Part shown: positions 54,056-63,943 of the stretch, one piece after another
Numbering within the stretch: the first letter of the stretch is position 1
Layout: every line of letters starts with the position of its first letter
Assembly: GCA_021292165.1 (NCBI GenBank)
Contig: CM037880.1
Coordinates: 28,728,232-28,792,231, forward strand
Reading direction: 5' to 3'
DNA length: 64,000 nt
Source: Shinisaurus crocodilurus
Taxonomy: Eukaryota > Chordata > Lepidosauria > Squamata > Shinisauridae
Program-made: the position numbers and the translations under genes
The notes under the pieces: model-generated
What the model was told of the DNA's origin: nothing
What the model saw: only the letters and a program-made list of their open reading frames with translations
The model's database searches: none

Positions 54056-56640
54056 ACACAGTCTGTTTGTGGTGTTTGTGTCTTTAAGCTTTGACACCCC
54101 TACAGATTCTGGAATACTCTTTTGCTGCTTGTGTGATGTAGCTCACTGGAATATTACTCAAGTACTGAAACAAAATTGATACTAGTGGTATCTTATTATT
54201 CTGATTAAGTAACACCAACCCAAAGTTAGTGTGATCCAATTAGATTATGTAATAAAAACTGGAGGCAGTATGCAAGCTTGTCCTCTTTATTATTGGAAGA
54301 TTTTGAGGATTCCATTCCATGAACATAACACAGCTTTCTAGCACAACATACCGTACATATATTTCAGACCATACTCTTAATTCCAATTATGCTATTGTAT
54401 CTTCCCTCCTTTTCCATCCTTCATAAGCCACTACACTACAGACTGGCCACAGTGAAGCTCACTGCAGGAGTCCTGTTACATACATTTTGAACAAATGGAC
54501 AGTGTTTTCAGTCAAGACTCTGCGTATCAGCTGACTGGACTATACACTGTCCTGCCTGTCAGTACAAATGCATTGATTTTTGTGAACGTTGTTATTCTTT
54601 TCCTTCCTGTTAAAAATAGAGGGGCTTGTGGTATGTCTCTCTGTGTTTTAATTGCCTGACTTGTGCTAGCATTAAAAAAAAAAAAATCAATTGAAGCAAG
54701 TTTTGTATAACTGATTCTGGTTCTTCTAGGAATCCGAAAGTTCTTTTTGTAGGAATGTACTCTGGGAAATCGTTTTGCATCGTAGACAAACATTATCTTA
54801 ACCTACAGTATTTGAGTGGATTTGCTCCAAGTGCCTGTATTTCTTGGCTATGAGAGAAGAGATTTTGTATTCTGGTTGGAGTCAGGGGCATCAAAACAAC
54901 TGCAAACACAACACTCCCAGAAGCTTTTATTGGAAATGTTTAACAAGGGGAACATGTTTTATCGGATATGAAATGTCGGTGGTTTTTCTAATCTAAACGC
55001 TGGTGTATTTTGTTTTTTGGAACCTGCTTTTGAAAAAAAATTGAAAAATAAAATCAGCACTGATAAATTACAATAATACAAATATAGAACTAATTATTTG
55101 GCTGCTCTTAAAGTGTCTAGTTTTTAAAGTATTAGCAACAGTGTTAATGTGGGGGGAAAGAGTTGTGAATTGTGTGTGTGCATGTATTTGTGTGTTACTG
55201 AGCTTTTAGTCTAGATTGTCAAGTCATATTCTCATCTCAAACGTTTCCGTTATAAACTCTTGCTCCAATGTCTGTTAGTATAAAGAGAGGGCATCATGGA
55301 ATTACTAAATCTACCTATTCTTGAAAATGTTTTTAATTTTGTGTTAGTGTGTGTATGTGCGCGTGCATGCACATGTACTTCCAAACTTTGATGCCACAGG
55401 CCTTGCCTCCTTAAAGCAGGGACATCAATTACTCTTTGAAAACACAATGCAGTACGTGCTGATGTGTTCATTCAAAGAAAAGAATAAACCTCTGTTTGTG
55501 AAAGCTTGCATATTTCAATGGGCCTTTCAGAAGCGCAGCATATTAAAATGCGTAGCACCTAGAATCTATACAGATTAATTATCGCAGAGCAACACGTTCA
55601 TGGTCTGGATTTCTGTACAGTTCTTTTCTGTACATCATAAGTGTAGATAGAAGACTTATCCTGTTATTTCTAGTGTTTCATAGATCAGGCTTCATGTATT
55701 TTCCTAGAATACATGTCCGTTCTGCATCTTGGCAATTTCTTCAAATCTGAGAAACCCTCAAAACGTTTAGGTTTCCTCGAGTACTGCAGGATGAGCCTTG
55801 TGGCAATAGAAACTACTAGGTGCTGGATATGTACAGACTGTGATAACCTGTATCAGCAATTACTGGAAGTTATAATTGGTATGTAGCAGTTGCAATTTTT
55901 GACATAGCAGAACTAGCATTATGGATATGAACTAATTATTTTAATGGAACCATTGTCTTGTGTTACTGGCATAGACTTTCTGTGGAAATAACAAGATTTT
56001 CCTTCTTTGCCTGGAGAGTAATTATTATGTGCGTGCTGGCTATTTTTGCATAACTTTAAAGTAGTTGGTTTTACTTGTTTTCGGTTCATTTTAACTGGAG
56101 GGTCACCTACATGACAGCAACCAGCCAGTTGATAGGATGTTTATTTTTGTTAAGGTTGATTGTATTGACAAACAGCTTTTTATTCAAATATAAATATTCT
56201 TTTGTGAAAAACATATTTCATGAAGAAGCTAGTAATTATAGAGAATGTAGAGAAATGCAAAGGAATGTAGTAATTGTATTGACTCAGGACAATTTTGGTT
56301 CAGTTTGATATTTCTTATTCTTTTTTCTCCCAGCTGTATTGTAACTGTAACAATATTAGGCTTTGCTTATCATAATGTAATCCCAATAATAAGATGAATT
56401 TGTGTGTATCCTTGAATTTGGGAGTGGGGGGGGGGAGTGGGTATTTCTTTAAAGTGTAGCAAATGATCTTAAGCATTTTCTTTCATCTGTCCTTCAATGC
56501 CATCAGAACATCGGCATAGTATTGAGATCTCTGGTGTTGTATTGCCAGAGGGACAGTATGCCACTCCTAATTATCTCGGATTGGACCAATATTTGAAGTT
56601 TTTACTAAGTTGTATTAATTTGCTGTACATTTCCTTGTAG

Positions 56641-56799
56641 ATGAGCCAGCTAGTCCCAGTATTGACCATGATATCGCCCACATTCCAGCTTCTGCTGTTA
56701 TTTCAGCATCTTCCTCGCGAGCACCAACTATTGCAACAGTTCCTCCTACTCCTACCTCTCTTGTCCCTTTAATTCGCCGTCAGCTATCCCACGACCATG
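56641..56799 (+). CDS. ARHGAP21: ARHGAP21 exon, linker before PH domain
   Basis: A 159-nt exon with acceptor TTTCCTTGTAG and donor CATG|GTAAGT. Finishing the split Asp codon it reads [20 protein letters not shown], then an Ala/Ser/Thr/Pro-rich stretch, then [11 protein letters not shown]. This is the family's conserved linker just after the giant exon; RRQLSH is another basophilic kinase-type site. Phase 1 in and phase 1 out. It is the first of seven exons packed into under 5 kb after a 19-kb intron. Confidence 0.94.
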
Positions 56800-56891
56800 G
56801 TAAGTCTAAAGTTCTAAACTGCTTTAGCTAATTCATTGATGAACCATAGTTGTTGTTTTTTAAAGGTGATATGCATTTGGTTTGACTACAG

Positions 56892-56991
56892 AATCTATCA
56901 GGACTAGTGTTCTGGATGGTCAGTTTCCTGCAAAAAGCGAAAGGTCCAAGTCTTATGATGAAGGATTGGATGATTATAGAGAAGGAAAAAT
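56892..56991 (+). CDS. ARHGAP21: ARHGAP21 exon, SKSYDEGLDDY linker
   Basis: A 100-nt exon only 92 bp after the previous one, with acceptor TTTGACTACAG and donor AAAAAT|GTAAGT. The peptide ESIRTSVLDGQFPAKSERSK continues SYDEGLDDYREGK and a split Met codon. The ERSKSYDEGLDDYRE core is the family hallmark; the first fifteen residues are variable. Phase 1 in, phase 2 out. The 92-bp intron is close to the practical minimum for a vertebrate intron. Confidence 0.94.
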
Positions 56992-57031
56992 GTAAGTCCT
57001 GATTTAAATATCTGTATATGATCTATGAATA

Positions 57032-57285
57032 CAGTCATGCCTTGGATTGAGAGCATAATTCGTTCCGGAAACATGCTTGTAATCCAAAACACTCTTATAT
57101 CAAAACGAAATCCCCCCCAAAAATTGTACAGAGATTTTTAATGTAAGCCGCACTACAGTACTTGTATTGCAAGACGTCGCTTGTATATCAAGTTTAAAAA
57201 AATTAAATAAATATTTAAAAATTTGCTTGTCTTGCAAAACGCTCTCAAACCAAGTTACTTGCAATCCAAGGTACCGGTATTACTG
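57032..57285. mobile_element. Mariner/Tigger-like MITE, 254 bp
   Basis: CAGTCATGCCTTGGATTGAG at the left and CTTGCAATCCAAGGTACCGG followed by TATTACTG at the right are inverted repeats, flanked by TA on each side (57030-57031 and 57286-57287), the target of Tc1/mariner transposases. The interior repeats CTTGTAATCCAAAAC / TTGCAAAACGCTCTC-type words and is AT-rich. Confidence 0.75.
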
Positions 57286-57348
57286 TATATGCTTAATCCA
57301 AGTGTGTCTTCAAAAATGTTGACTGTAATATCTACTTTCCACCTACAG

Positions 57349-57385
57349 GGCCATAAAGCATGTATCTAGCTTAAAGGGAATCAAG
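57349..57385 (+). CDS. ARHGAP21: ARHGAP21 37-nt exon
   Basis: A 37-nt exon with acceptor CCACCTACAG and donor CAAG|GTCAGT. It finishes the split Met and encodes AIKHVSSLKGIK, matching the KHVSSLKGIK segment of the family. Phase 2 in, phase 0 out. A 254-bp mariner-like inverted-repeat element ends 61 bp before the acceptor, so the intronic splicing signals lie in a short non-repeat gap. Confidence 0.9.
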
Positions 57386-57537
57386 GTCAGTAACCCTATA
57401 TTCAACAACATTTATCAGCATGGAAACAAGAATTACCCTGTGTTAGTGTTGCATGTTTAAGGAGTAAGGTGGACAAAAGTATGTGAGAATACAGGCTTTA
57501 TTCATGGAATTGCTTTATGGTGATTTTTTGATGCAGG

Positions 57538-57745
57538 GACCATCGCTCAGGGGTAGAACACATGCTTTGCATGTAAACGGTTCCAGGTCCAATCCCTGGC
57601 ATTGCCAATTAAAAGGATCAGATAGCAGTTGATAAGAAAGACCTTTCTCCTGCATGGAGAGCAGCTACCAGTCGGAGTAGACAATACTGGACTAGATTAA
57701 CAAATAGTCTGACTTGGTAGAGCAGTTTCCTATGTTTCTATATAG
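57538..57745 (+). mobile_element. tRNA-Ala-like SINE, best-preserved copy
   Basis: The head GGACCATCGCTCAGGGGTAG with ACATGCTTTGCATGTAAACG (anticodon-loop-like TTTGCAT, TGC) and GTTCCAGGTCCAATCCCTGG is a tRNA-Ala-like A box and B box. The body follows (GCATGGAGAGCAGCTACCAG, GTAGACAATACTGGACTAGA) and the tail is GGTAGAGCAGTTTCCTATG. Lies in the 733-bp intron before the first PH exon. A retroposon, not a working tRNA gene. Confidence 0.8.
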
Positions 57746-58118
57746 CCCAGTGATATATGGTACAGTTGCACACTACGTGAGCCAGGCAGCCAGCTTAAGC
57801 ACTGCTGCCAGCTATATGTGTGACTAAAGAGAGCAAGGACTGACTGAAAAACATGGCAGGGTTCTCCAGCAACTGGTTGAGCTGTGTCCCTTTCTGGGAG
57901 AGTGGGATGGGTGGGGACAACGCAGAGACTTGTGCCACTAGGTACCTTATGAATGTACTGTGCAGCTTATGTTAGCTGCCTGTCCTTACCCTCTCCCTGT
58001 ATTCCACCTGTACAGCCATAAGGGAAAGAAGAGACCTTTGGTGAAATGAGCAGAGGGGTGGTTGATCATTCCTTGCTTCTTTAATTATAAGGCTGTCTCA
58101 TTATGGTGTTTTCTGTAG

Positions 58119-58244
58119 GCCCCAGACAGCCAAACATCTTCAGAAAACTCAGGGTCCAGAAAAGCTTCTTCTTCGGAGGTCTTTGGTGATGCCTCCAAGG
58201 AAGGATGCCTCCATTTTCGACAGCTAGTCACGGACAAGGGCAAG
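58119..58244 (+). CDS. ARHGAP21: ARHGAP21 exon, start of PH domain
   Basis: A 126-nt, 42-codon exon (phase 0-0) with acceptor TTTTCTGTAG and donor CAAG|GTACTA. It encodes [20 protein letters not shown], then [20 protein letters not shown] and GK. The second half opens the PH domain, whose first strand in the mammalian protein reads EGWLHFRPLV. Here the Trp codon is TGC (Cys) at 58206-58208 and the Pro is Gln. The exon is otherwise intact. In ARHGAP21 the PH domain and the helix after it form the binding site for GTP-bound ARF1 at the Golgi. Confidence 0.94.
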
Positions 58245-59354
58245 GTACTATTCTTCCTAAATATGGCTAAGAGTAAATAAAAAATTGTGTAGCTACTTGT
58301 TCATGTGCCCCCTGGTTTGTAAGCTTTTTAAGAAACTACCCACATGTTTGCAGGTTTTTCTATTCTCCATCAAGAGGGCTAGAAATGTGATTGCTTTTCT
58401 TTCTACAAAACCTCAGCTTTTCAAACTTTCCCAGAAGCGGTCAGGATCTTCATTAGAGGCTGTATTTCCTGGCATAATTGACCAATGCAGACCTGATACA
58501 CTTGCTGTAATGTTCTAATTCTCAAGCAATTAGATTGAACTCAGAAAAGATTCATAAAATCAGGTGGACCTTTTTGCTTGTCAGATTCTCTGTTGCTCCA
58601 GAGTAAGAACATACTGCTCTGTCTTACTACTGTTTCCACAGTGAGAGATTATCCAGGCTACCAGCAGTGGTGAGTTAGCAGTAAAGAGTTTTAAGTCTGG
58701 AGTTGAAAAGTCCAGGCGTGATATCAGTGAAAGTAATGCCTGTCTGTTTTGTGCTCCTTCATCGACCTGCAAAGAAAAGGTCATGTTTGGCTAAGGGGGT
58801 ATTTAAGCAGCACCCTGTCAATAAAGCTGCTAGAAAAGGGCCTGTTGCATAAGGGTTGTATTCAAAAGTGTTGTTCCACCAGTGGAGGAAACCGCTGGTA
58901 GAACAGATTTTTCCTTTCCCCCCTGCAGTCCCTTGCACCCCCCAAACCTGCTCTGGAGGGTTGGGGGACTCTCCATAGCAAATTTGGAGCATGTGTAAGG
59001 GGGCTGCAGGGGGGTGGGGAGGAGAGGATGGGAAAGTCCCATCATACCAGCGGAGGATCCAACCCTATGTATCCATATTTTGCTTATATCACGGTATTCT
59101 ATACAATCCTGGCCATATCTATTTCTTTTAAGAGTTTTTAAGAAGATAAATTACCTGGAGAGTAGTCAGGGAATGCCTCTCCCTTCCCTTCTTGTCCTCT
59201 CTTGCCTCTCTCACGGTTGAGTTTTGGAATGTAAGCTCTTCAGAATGTAAGCTCTTCAGGGTCCTGCCATTTTTGCTTACGTGAAGATGTAAAGCACCAT
59301 GTACATCCTTCTTGCTTTATTAAATACATAATAATGCTGGTTCATACTTTCCAG
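58245..59354 (+). other. ARHGAP21 intron inside the PH domain
   Basis: Intron of 1110 bp splitting the PH domain after its first strand. It contains a short G/C-rich dispersed repeat (about 58851-59070) whose ends resemble the GGATCCAACCC ends seen elsewhere in the window. The rest shows nothing I can name. Confidence 0.75.
58851..59070. repeat. Dispersed repeat with GGATCCAACCC end
   Basis: AAGGGTTGTATTCAAAAGTG and CACCAGTGGAGGAAACCGCT at the left; CATACCAGCGGAGGATCCAACCCT at the right, giving inverted ends. Body CTGCAGTCCCTTGCACCCCC / GGGGCTGCAGGGGGGTGGGG is an inverted pair too. Weakly related to 52886-53090 and 27349-27576. Confidence 0.5.
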
Positions 59355-59639
59355 AGAGTTGGTGGGAGCATCCGGCCATGGAAACAGATGTATGTGGTTC
59401 TGAAAGGCTTCTCGTTGTACTTGTACAAGGATAAAAAAGAACAAACTATGCCATCTGAGGAGGAGCAGCCCATCAGTATCAATGCTTGTTTGATAGACAT
59501 TTCGTACAGCGATACAAAGAGGAAGCATGTGTTTCGGCTCACCACATCAGATTGTGAATACCTGTTTCAGGCTGAAGATAGAGATGACATGCTGGCCTGG
59601 ATTAAGGCTATACAAGAAAACAGCAACCTGAATGAAGAG
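59355..59639 (+). CDS. ARHGAP21: ARHGAP21 exon, core of PH domain
   Basis: A 285-nt, 95-codon exon (phase 0-0). The acceptor is CATACTTTCCAG; the donor GAGAG|GTGGTG is weak. It begins [20 protein letters not shown] and runs [32 protein letters not shown], then [20 protein letters not shown] and [18 protein letters not shown]. The PWKQMYVVL strand, the VFRLTT strand and the closing helix with the near-invariant PH Trp ([10 protein letters not shown]) are all present, so the fold should form. It is very close to human ARHGAP21, with conservative changes only. If the weak donor were skipped, translation would continue to a stop at about 59775. Confidence 0.96.
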
Positions 59640-61178
59640 GTGGTGTGCTTGTTAAGTGTTTATTTCTCTCTTCTGTTGTGTTTTACATACTTCCTTGAAG
59701 GGCATGCAACTAGTTGTCCAAGCTCATCTGGTGACATTCCATTAAACTGTGAGAAAGGGGTGCTGACTCTAATATAATTAAAGTTAGCATGAGAAATATT
59801 TTCATTGTTATTCTATTCACTCTCTTTCAGTGATAAACAGTAGATAAACTACTTTTCATGTAGTTGAGTGGTAATTACAATTACTTAATGAAAAGGTAGT
59901 TAAGCTATTTTTATTGGTAGTTAGTTACTATAGTTTAACTACTAAAAATAATAATTACTTTCATCCCTTAGGGGAAAAACGATTATTTAAATCATTGTTT
60001 ATTATCATACTGAGAACTCTGTATACATAAATACCAAGAGAAATACCATCAGTCTCTAAGAAAAATAGAGCCATACCTGCAAATACCAGCAGAGGGTGTG
60101 ACAACTCCTGTCTCATCCATTCCTACAGCTGTTTGTCACACTGAGAAGTTATTTGTTAGGGAGCATGCATTTTCAGTGTACAACATTTCTATGGGGGCTG
60201 GTTGCACTCCATATATTTTAGTAGTAGTTCTACTAAACTAAATGAGTTTTGACAGCTAGCTCAGGCTTCCTTTTACAGTAGGTTTTTTAACTGGCTAATC
60301 AAGTTTTTTTTCCACAGGGACATATGCATATGTATATTCATATGCCTCTGTCAAAAAGTCCTGATTAGCCCTGCCAAAAAAACCCATTTTAAAAGGAAGC
60401 CTGAGCTTTGACAGCTGTCAAAGCTCCCTGCTCCTGTAAAAGGGGGTGGCTCGCACTTTTCCACTTTCCTGAGCACCTAGCCTAGTTCTGACACTACAAT
60501 GTGGTCCTTGGATTTTTATTTTTAATTTTTATTTTGGTTGAGTTCCTGCATCCCTGATTAAAGTAGTGGGCAGATGCGAGTATGAATAGTTGGATACTTT
60601 TGCACAGACATTACTCACAGTATTTCATTAATTTAGGTTTGGAATTGTTCTGTCTCTTGAAATACTATACCGGTAATTGTTTCCAGGGACGATTTGTCAT
60701 AAGAACATGACAAGAGCTTGCTGCTGTTTTTCACAGTGCAGTTGCATAAATTGGTAGGCAGATCTGTGCACAAATAGCTTGTGATTTTTAAACAGCCATT
60801 AGTCACACACGTTTCATTAATACTAAATTTAATTCAAGACTAGGGCAATGGAGGTATACTGCTTACTATTGTCCTCAATGTTTAACTGTTTTCCTTGAAA
60901 TGTTTTCAAACCATGTCTGCAATCCAATGTGTAGCAATGCGTGTTTACAACCTACTGAAATCAATGGGGCTTTACAACACATAAACTATACACTGAATTC
61001 TCTCATATATATATATATTTTCCTTTAGATATATTAGCTGCATTGAAACCATAATATCAGTAACTACCCTTCGTTGTCTGCCAAATAGTTTGCTGTCTCC
61101 TGAATGTGTCTAGATAAAGTTTCACTTACAGAATTATTCAAAGCAGGATTTACAAATAGTTCTCAATTTATTTTACAG
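59640..61178 (+). other. ARHGAP21 intron after PH exon
   Basis: Intron of 1539 bp beginning with the weak donor GTGGTG. It carries one foldback copy (60246-60490). Otherwise it is AT-rich, with a short AT dinucleotide run near 61005-61018 and no further exon. Confidence 0.75.
60246..60490. mobile_element. Foldback element, copy 2
   Basis: GTTTTGACAGCTAGCTCAGG and CTTCCTTTTACAGTAGGTTTT at the left pair with AAAACCCATTTTAAAAGGAAG and CCTGAGCTTTGACAGC at the right. The hairpin centre is CATATGCATATGTATATTCATATG near 60330. The right flank CACTTTTCCACTTTCCTGAG, CACCTAG matches the right arm of the copy at 13655-14178. The left outer arm is missing. Confidence 0.65.
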
Positions 61179-61243
61179 AACACAGGTGTCACAAGCAGGG
61201 ACCTAATTAGCCGGAGGATTAAGGAATACAGCACCATGATGAG
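61179..61243 (+). CDS. ARHGAP21: ARHGAP21 exon, helix after PH domain
   Basis: A 65-nt exon with acceptor AATTTATTTTACAG and donor ATGAG|GTAAGT. The peptide NTGVTSRDLISRRIKEYSTM, then M and a split Ser, is the amphipathic extension after the PH domain that in mammalian ARHGAP21 completes the ARF1-binding surface. The ISRRIKEY core is unchanged. Phase 0 in, phase 2 out. Confidence 0.94.
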
Positions 61244-61334
61244 GTAAGTGGCTGCAGTGCCATCTAATAGTCCAGTTGGTATGATGCATAAATTCCCTGC
61301 TTTTGAGTAAAATATATGTATATATATTTTCCAG

Positions 61335-61483
61335 TGCTTCAAGTGGGAAAACAGAGCCATCCCCCAAAACACCTCGTCAGAGCCTGAGTATAAGGCAGAC
61401 ATTCCTTGGCGCTAAAACTGAGCAAAGAAATCAGAGCCCCCATTCTCCCAAGGACGAATCTGAAAGGAAATTCCTTGCTAAAG
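61335..61483 (+). CDS. ARHGAP21: ARHGAP21 exon, PH to RhoGAP linker
   Basis: A 149-nt exon 91 bp after the previous one, with acceptor TATATTTTCCAG and donor AAAG|GTATCT. It reads [20 protein letters not shown], then [20 protein letters not shown] and [10 protein letters not shown], with the family-typical [11 protein letters not shown] motif and two SP sites (QSPHSP). It ends in phase 1, requiring a following exon that should begin the basic stretch before the RhoGAP domain. I find no such exon in 61484-64000, so the catalytic domain lies beyond the right edge. Confidence 0.95.
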
Positions 61484-62279
61484 GTATCTGTGCTATGCAT
61501 AACAATATCATTATTAGCTCCAGCCCTTTCCAGTTTGCACTGAAGAAGACCAGAAGATGAAAACTCTTAGGGCTACAATGATATCATTTGCTGCACATAG
61601 GAGTTTTGTTGATTCTTGCAACCAAAACAGTATTAAAGGGACTTTCTCTGCCCATAGCCAATAATAAGGAAGCTCCCTTATCCTCCAATAATAGGGAACC
61701 TTTAGACCTGCTGTGTTGGATGATGACCAATACATGCTGTTTGTATATTATTTAAAGCATTTTTACCCCACTGTTGAACCAAAAAGGCTCTCAGAGCGGC
61801 TTACAATGATCAGCAGTAAGGCAGCCCCTGTTCTCAGGCTTATAACCTAAGCTTTATTCTCAACATACATGAAAATATGCATTTTTAAAATTTCAGTTAT
61901 GTTTTAGCTTTACAAACTCGTTGCATTGTTTGTTTCAGTCTTCTGTATTAAAATGTACTTCATTTTGTATTGGTTGTTTTGGTATGCTGATACTGATTCA
62001 AATCTTTGACTGCTTGCACTTATATAGCCAAAACCCCACCACCCACTTGCAAGAAGGAGGTATCAGCAGACTCAAGATAACCCCAAGGTTTGCAGAATTA
62101 CAAAAGATCTTTAGGAAAAAAGGGATGTGGGATCCCAGAAACAGCCCAGTAGGAACTGAGTGTGTTTAGTGCCCCGGAACACTGACTAAAACTATTGAGG
62201 GGGGGGGGGGAACTGAAAAGCAAAGTGGTGGGACAATGGAATGGAGTATTCTGGAAAATGAGAATGGAGGAACAATAAT

Positions 62280-62910
62280 GGCCTGGTTCGCACCTAACGA
62301 CAAAAATGATATAATGGCCTGGTTCGCACCTAACGACAACCCAGAGTATGTCCTAGTTTGCACATAATGACAACCAAGAGTATGAGTTGAGTGTGGGTTG
62401 TTTTATTTATTTATTTATTATATTTATACCCCGCCTTTTTTCCTGCAAGAAACCCAAGGCGGTTTACATAATCCTCCTCCTCCTCCTCCTCTCCATTTTA
62501 TCCTCACAACAACCCTGTCAGAGGTAGCTTAGGCTGAGAGTCAGTGACTGGCCCAAAGTCACCCAGTGAGTTTCATGGCTGAGCGGGGACTAGAACCCAG
62601 ATCTCCCGAGTCCCAGTCCAATACTCTCACCACTACGCCACAGTGTTGAATTGTGGGTTGTCGTTACATGTGAACCCTGCACTATGGTTTAACTATGGGC
62701 TGTTAACCACAAACAAACCAGAATTCACAATCCAACAACCATGCATGGGTTCTCTTCCTGGGCTCTTCATGGTTAACAGCCCATAGTTAAACCACAGTGC
62801 GGGGTTTGCACGTAACAACAACTCACAATTCAAAAATAAACTATAATTCAATGACAACCCATACTCAGCCCATACTCTGGGTTGTTATGTGCGAATCAGG
62901 CCAAAGTGTA
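62280..62910. mobile_element. Inverted-repeat element with nested SINE
   Basis: Left end ATGGCCTGGTTCGCACCTAA then GACAACCCAGAGTATG; right end CATACTCTGGGTTGTTATGTG then CGAATCAGGCCA: inverted repeats of about 35 bases. The interior contains a hairpin (ATGGTTTAACTATGGGCTGT against ACAGCCCATAGTTAAACCAC). The first 34 bases of the left end are tandemly repeated (62280 and 62314). An antisense SINE is inserted at 62401-62650. Confidence 0.72.
62401..62650 (-). mobile_element. tRNA-derived SINE nested in foldback element
   Basis: Antisense copy of the 15296-15560 family: (TTTA)n tail, TATACCCCGCCTTTTTTCCT, a CTC run, GTGACTGGCCCAAAGTCACC, CTGAGCGGGGACTAGAACCC and a head ending CACCACTACGCCACAGTG. 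Well preserved, so a fairly recent insertion. Confidence 0.82.
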
Positions 62911-63017
62911 GAGAAAACCATCTAATTGTCTGGATAGGTCATTTCTGGTTCACACTGAGAAACTATTTTTAAATGTCCCCAAGGACTGAAGTGAGAGCTG
63001 TTCATAGAAATAAATGT

Positions 63018-63040
63018 AGATAGATAGATAGATAGATATT
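63018..63040. repeat. (GATA)n microsatellite
   Basis: Five to six TAGA/GATA units in the intron before the RhoGAP exons. Confidence 0.9.
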
Positions 63041-63943
63041 TTAAAAAATGTAGTTGGGACTGGATTTCCCCCAAAAACAATGCGCTGAGGACTGAACTTG
63101 GGCATGTAATGCTAACTGACAGTTGGGGTGTGTGTGCAGAAAACTGGTTGCGGACGAGGGAATGAAATGGAATGCGGTGACTAGAATTGTGCTGTGCACT
63201 GTATTTTTTCTTTTCTTTTTTTACAGGGCCTGACTCCATACCATTTTATTTTTTATTTGCCTCTCTTGTTATGGTGGTGTTTGTTTGGGGTTTTGTTTTT
63301 CCTGTGGAGTAGTGAAGAAATGTGGGGGGTTCATAAAATATTGGGGATATTTGCAGTATTGTAGCAAAGGGAATAGGGACACCGGCAGTGGGGTGGGGAC
63401 TGGGAACAGAACCATCATTCTCTGGTTGCGGAAAACTGCAGTAACTGTTGTTGCAGCTCTTTTTAACAGAAGAGGTTTTGTTGCCAGCATGGTCTTCGAA
63501 ATTAATCACTGCCTTTCGTTGTTAACATAAAATTAATACGTACATGCTCAAATGCAGAGTACCTTGATGAGGTCTGGCACTGGGAGTATTGCATTAATTT
63601 TCCAAGAAAGAAATTAATTCCTATTGAAGATTTTCTCCATTGTCTCAAATCAGCATGTAAGTTTTAAAAACTGGTGAGCCAGGTCTAACCAGCATGGCTC
63701 AAAGCTGTTTTGGTCAACGTATGTTTTTATTGACATTTAAGCTAAGACAGCAGCCTGTGCTTGCATAGAATTCTGTGTGTGCATCATAGAGTTATGGATA
63801 GTGGGCAGTGAGTTCTATTCAATGAAACGGTATAATTCCAATGCATGTCTTTGAAGGACTGGTATATTTGTGCTTTTACATCAAAGGAAGAGTTGCCAGA
63901 TTCATAGACATATGCACACACTCATGGTAAATTTGCTCTAGTC

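Larger units (their letters stand above)
37395..56640 (+). other. ARHGAP21 19-kb intron
   Basis: Largest intron in the window (19246 bp). Named repeats inside it are listed separately. Stretches without recognised content are 37605-37795, 37990-39570, 39730-40250, 40380-40770, 40890-41750, 41960-43405 (with a small exact repeat of about 13 bases at 42835-42860), 43990-45230, 46050-46400, 47400-47850, 51190-51795, 51940-52770, 53675-53895 and 54060-56640. A possible 32-nt alternative exon at 51329-51360 is listed separately. Two blocks rich in TTAATTGATTAA-like sequence (39150-39195 and 41140-41180) may be degenerate repeat ends. Confidence 0.8.

Noticed and set aside
57538..57605. tRNA-Ala-like sequence
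   Set aside because: The A and B boxes and a TGC-like anticodon loop are present, but it is fused to a SINE body and tail and the acceptor stem is not kept; it is a retroposon head, not a tRNA gene.
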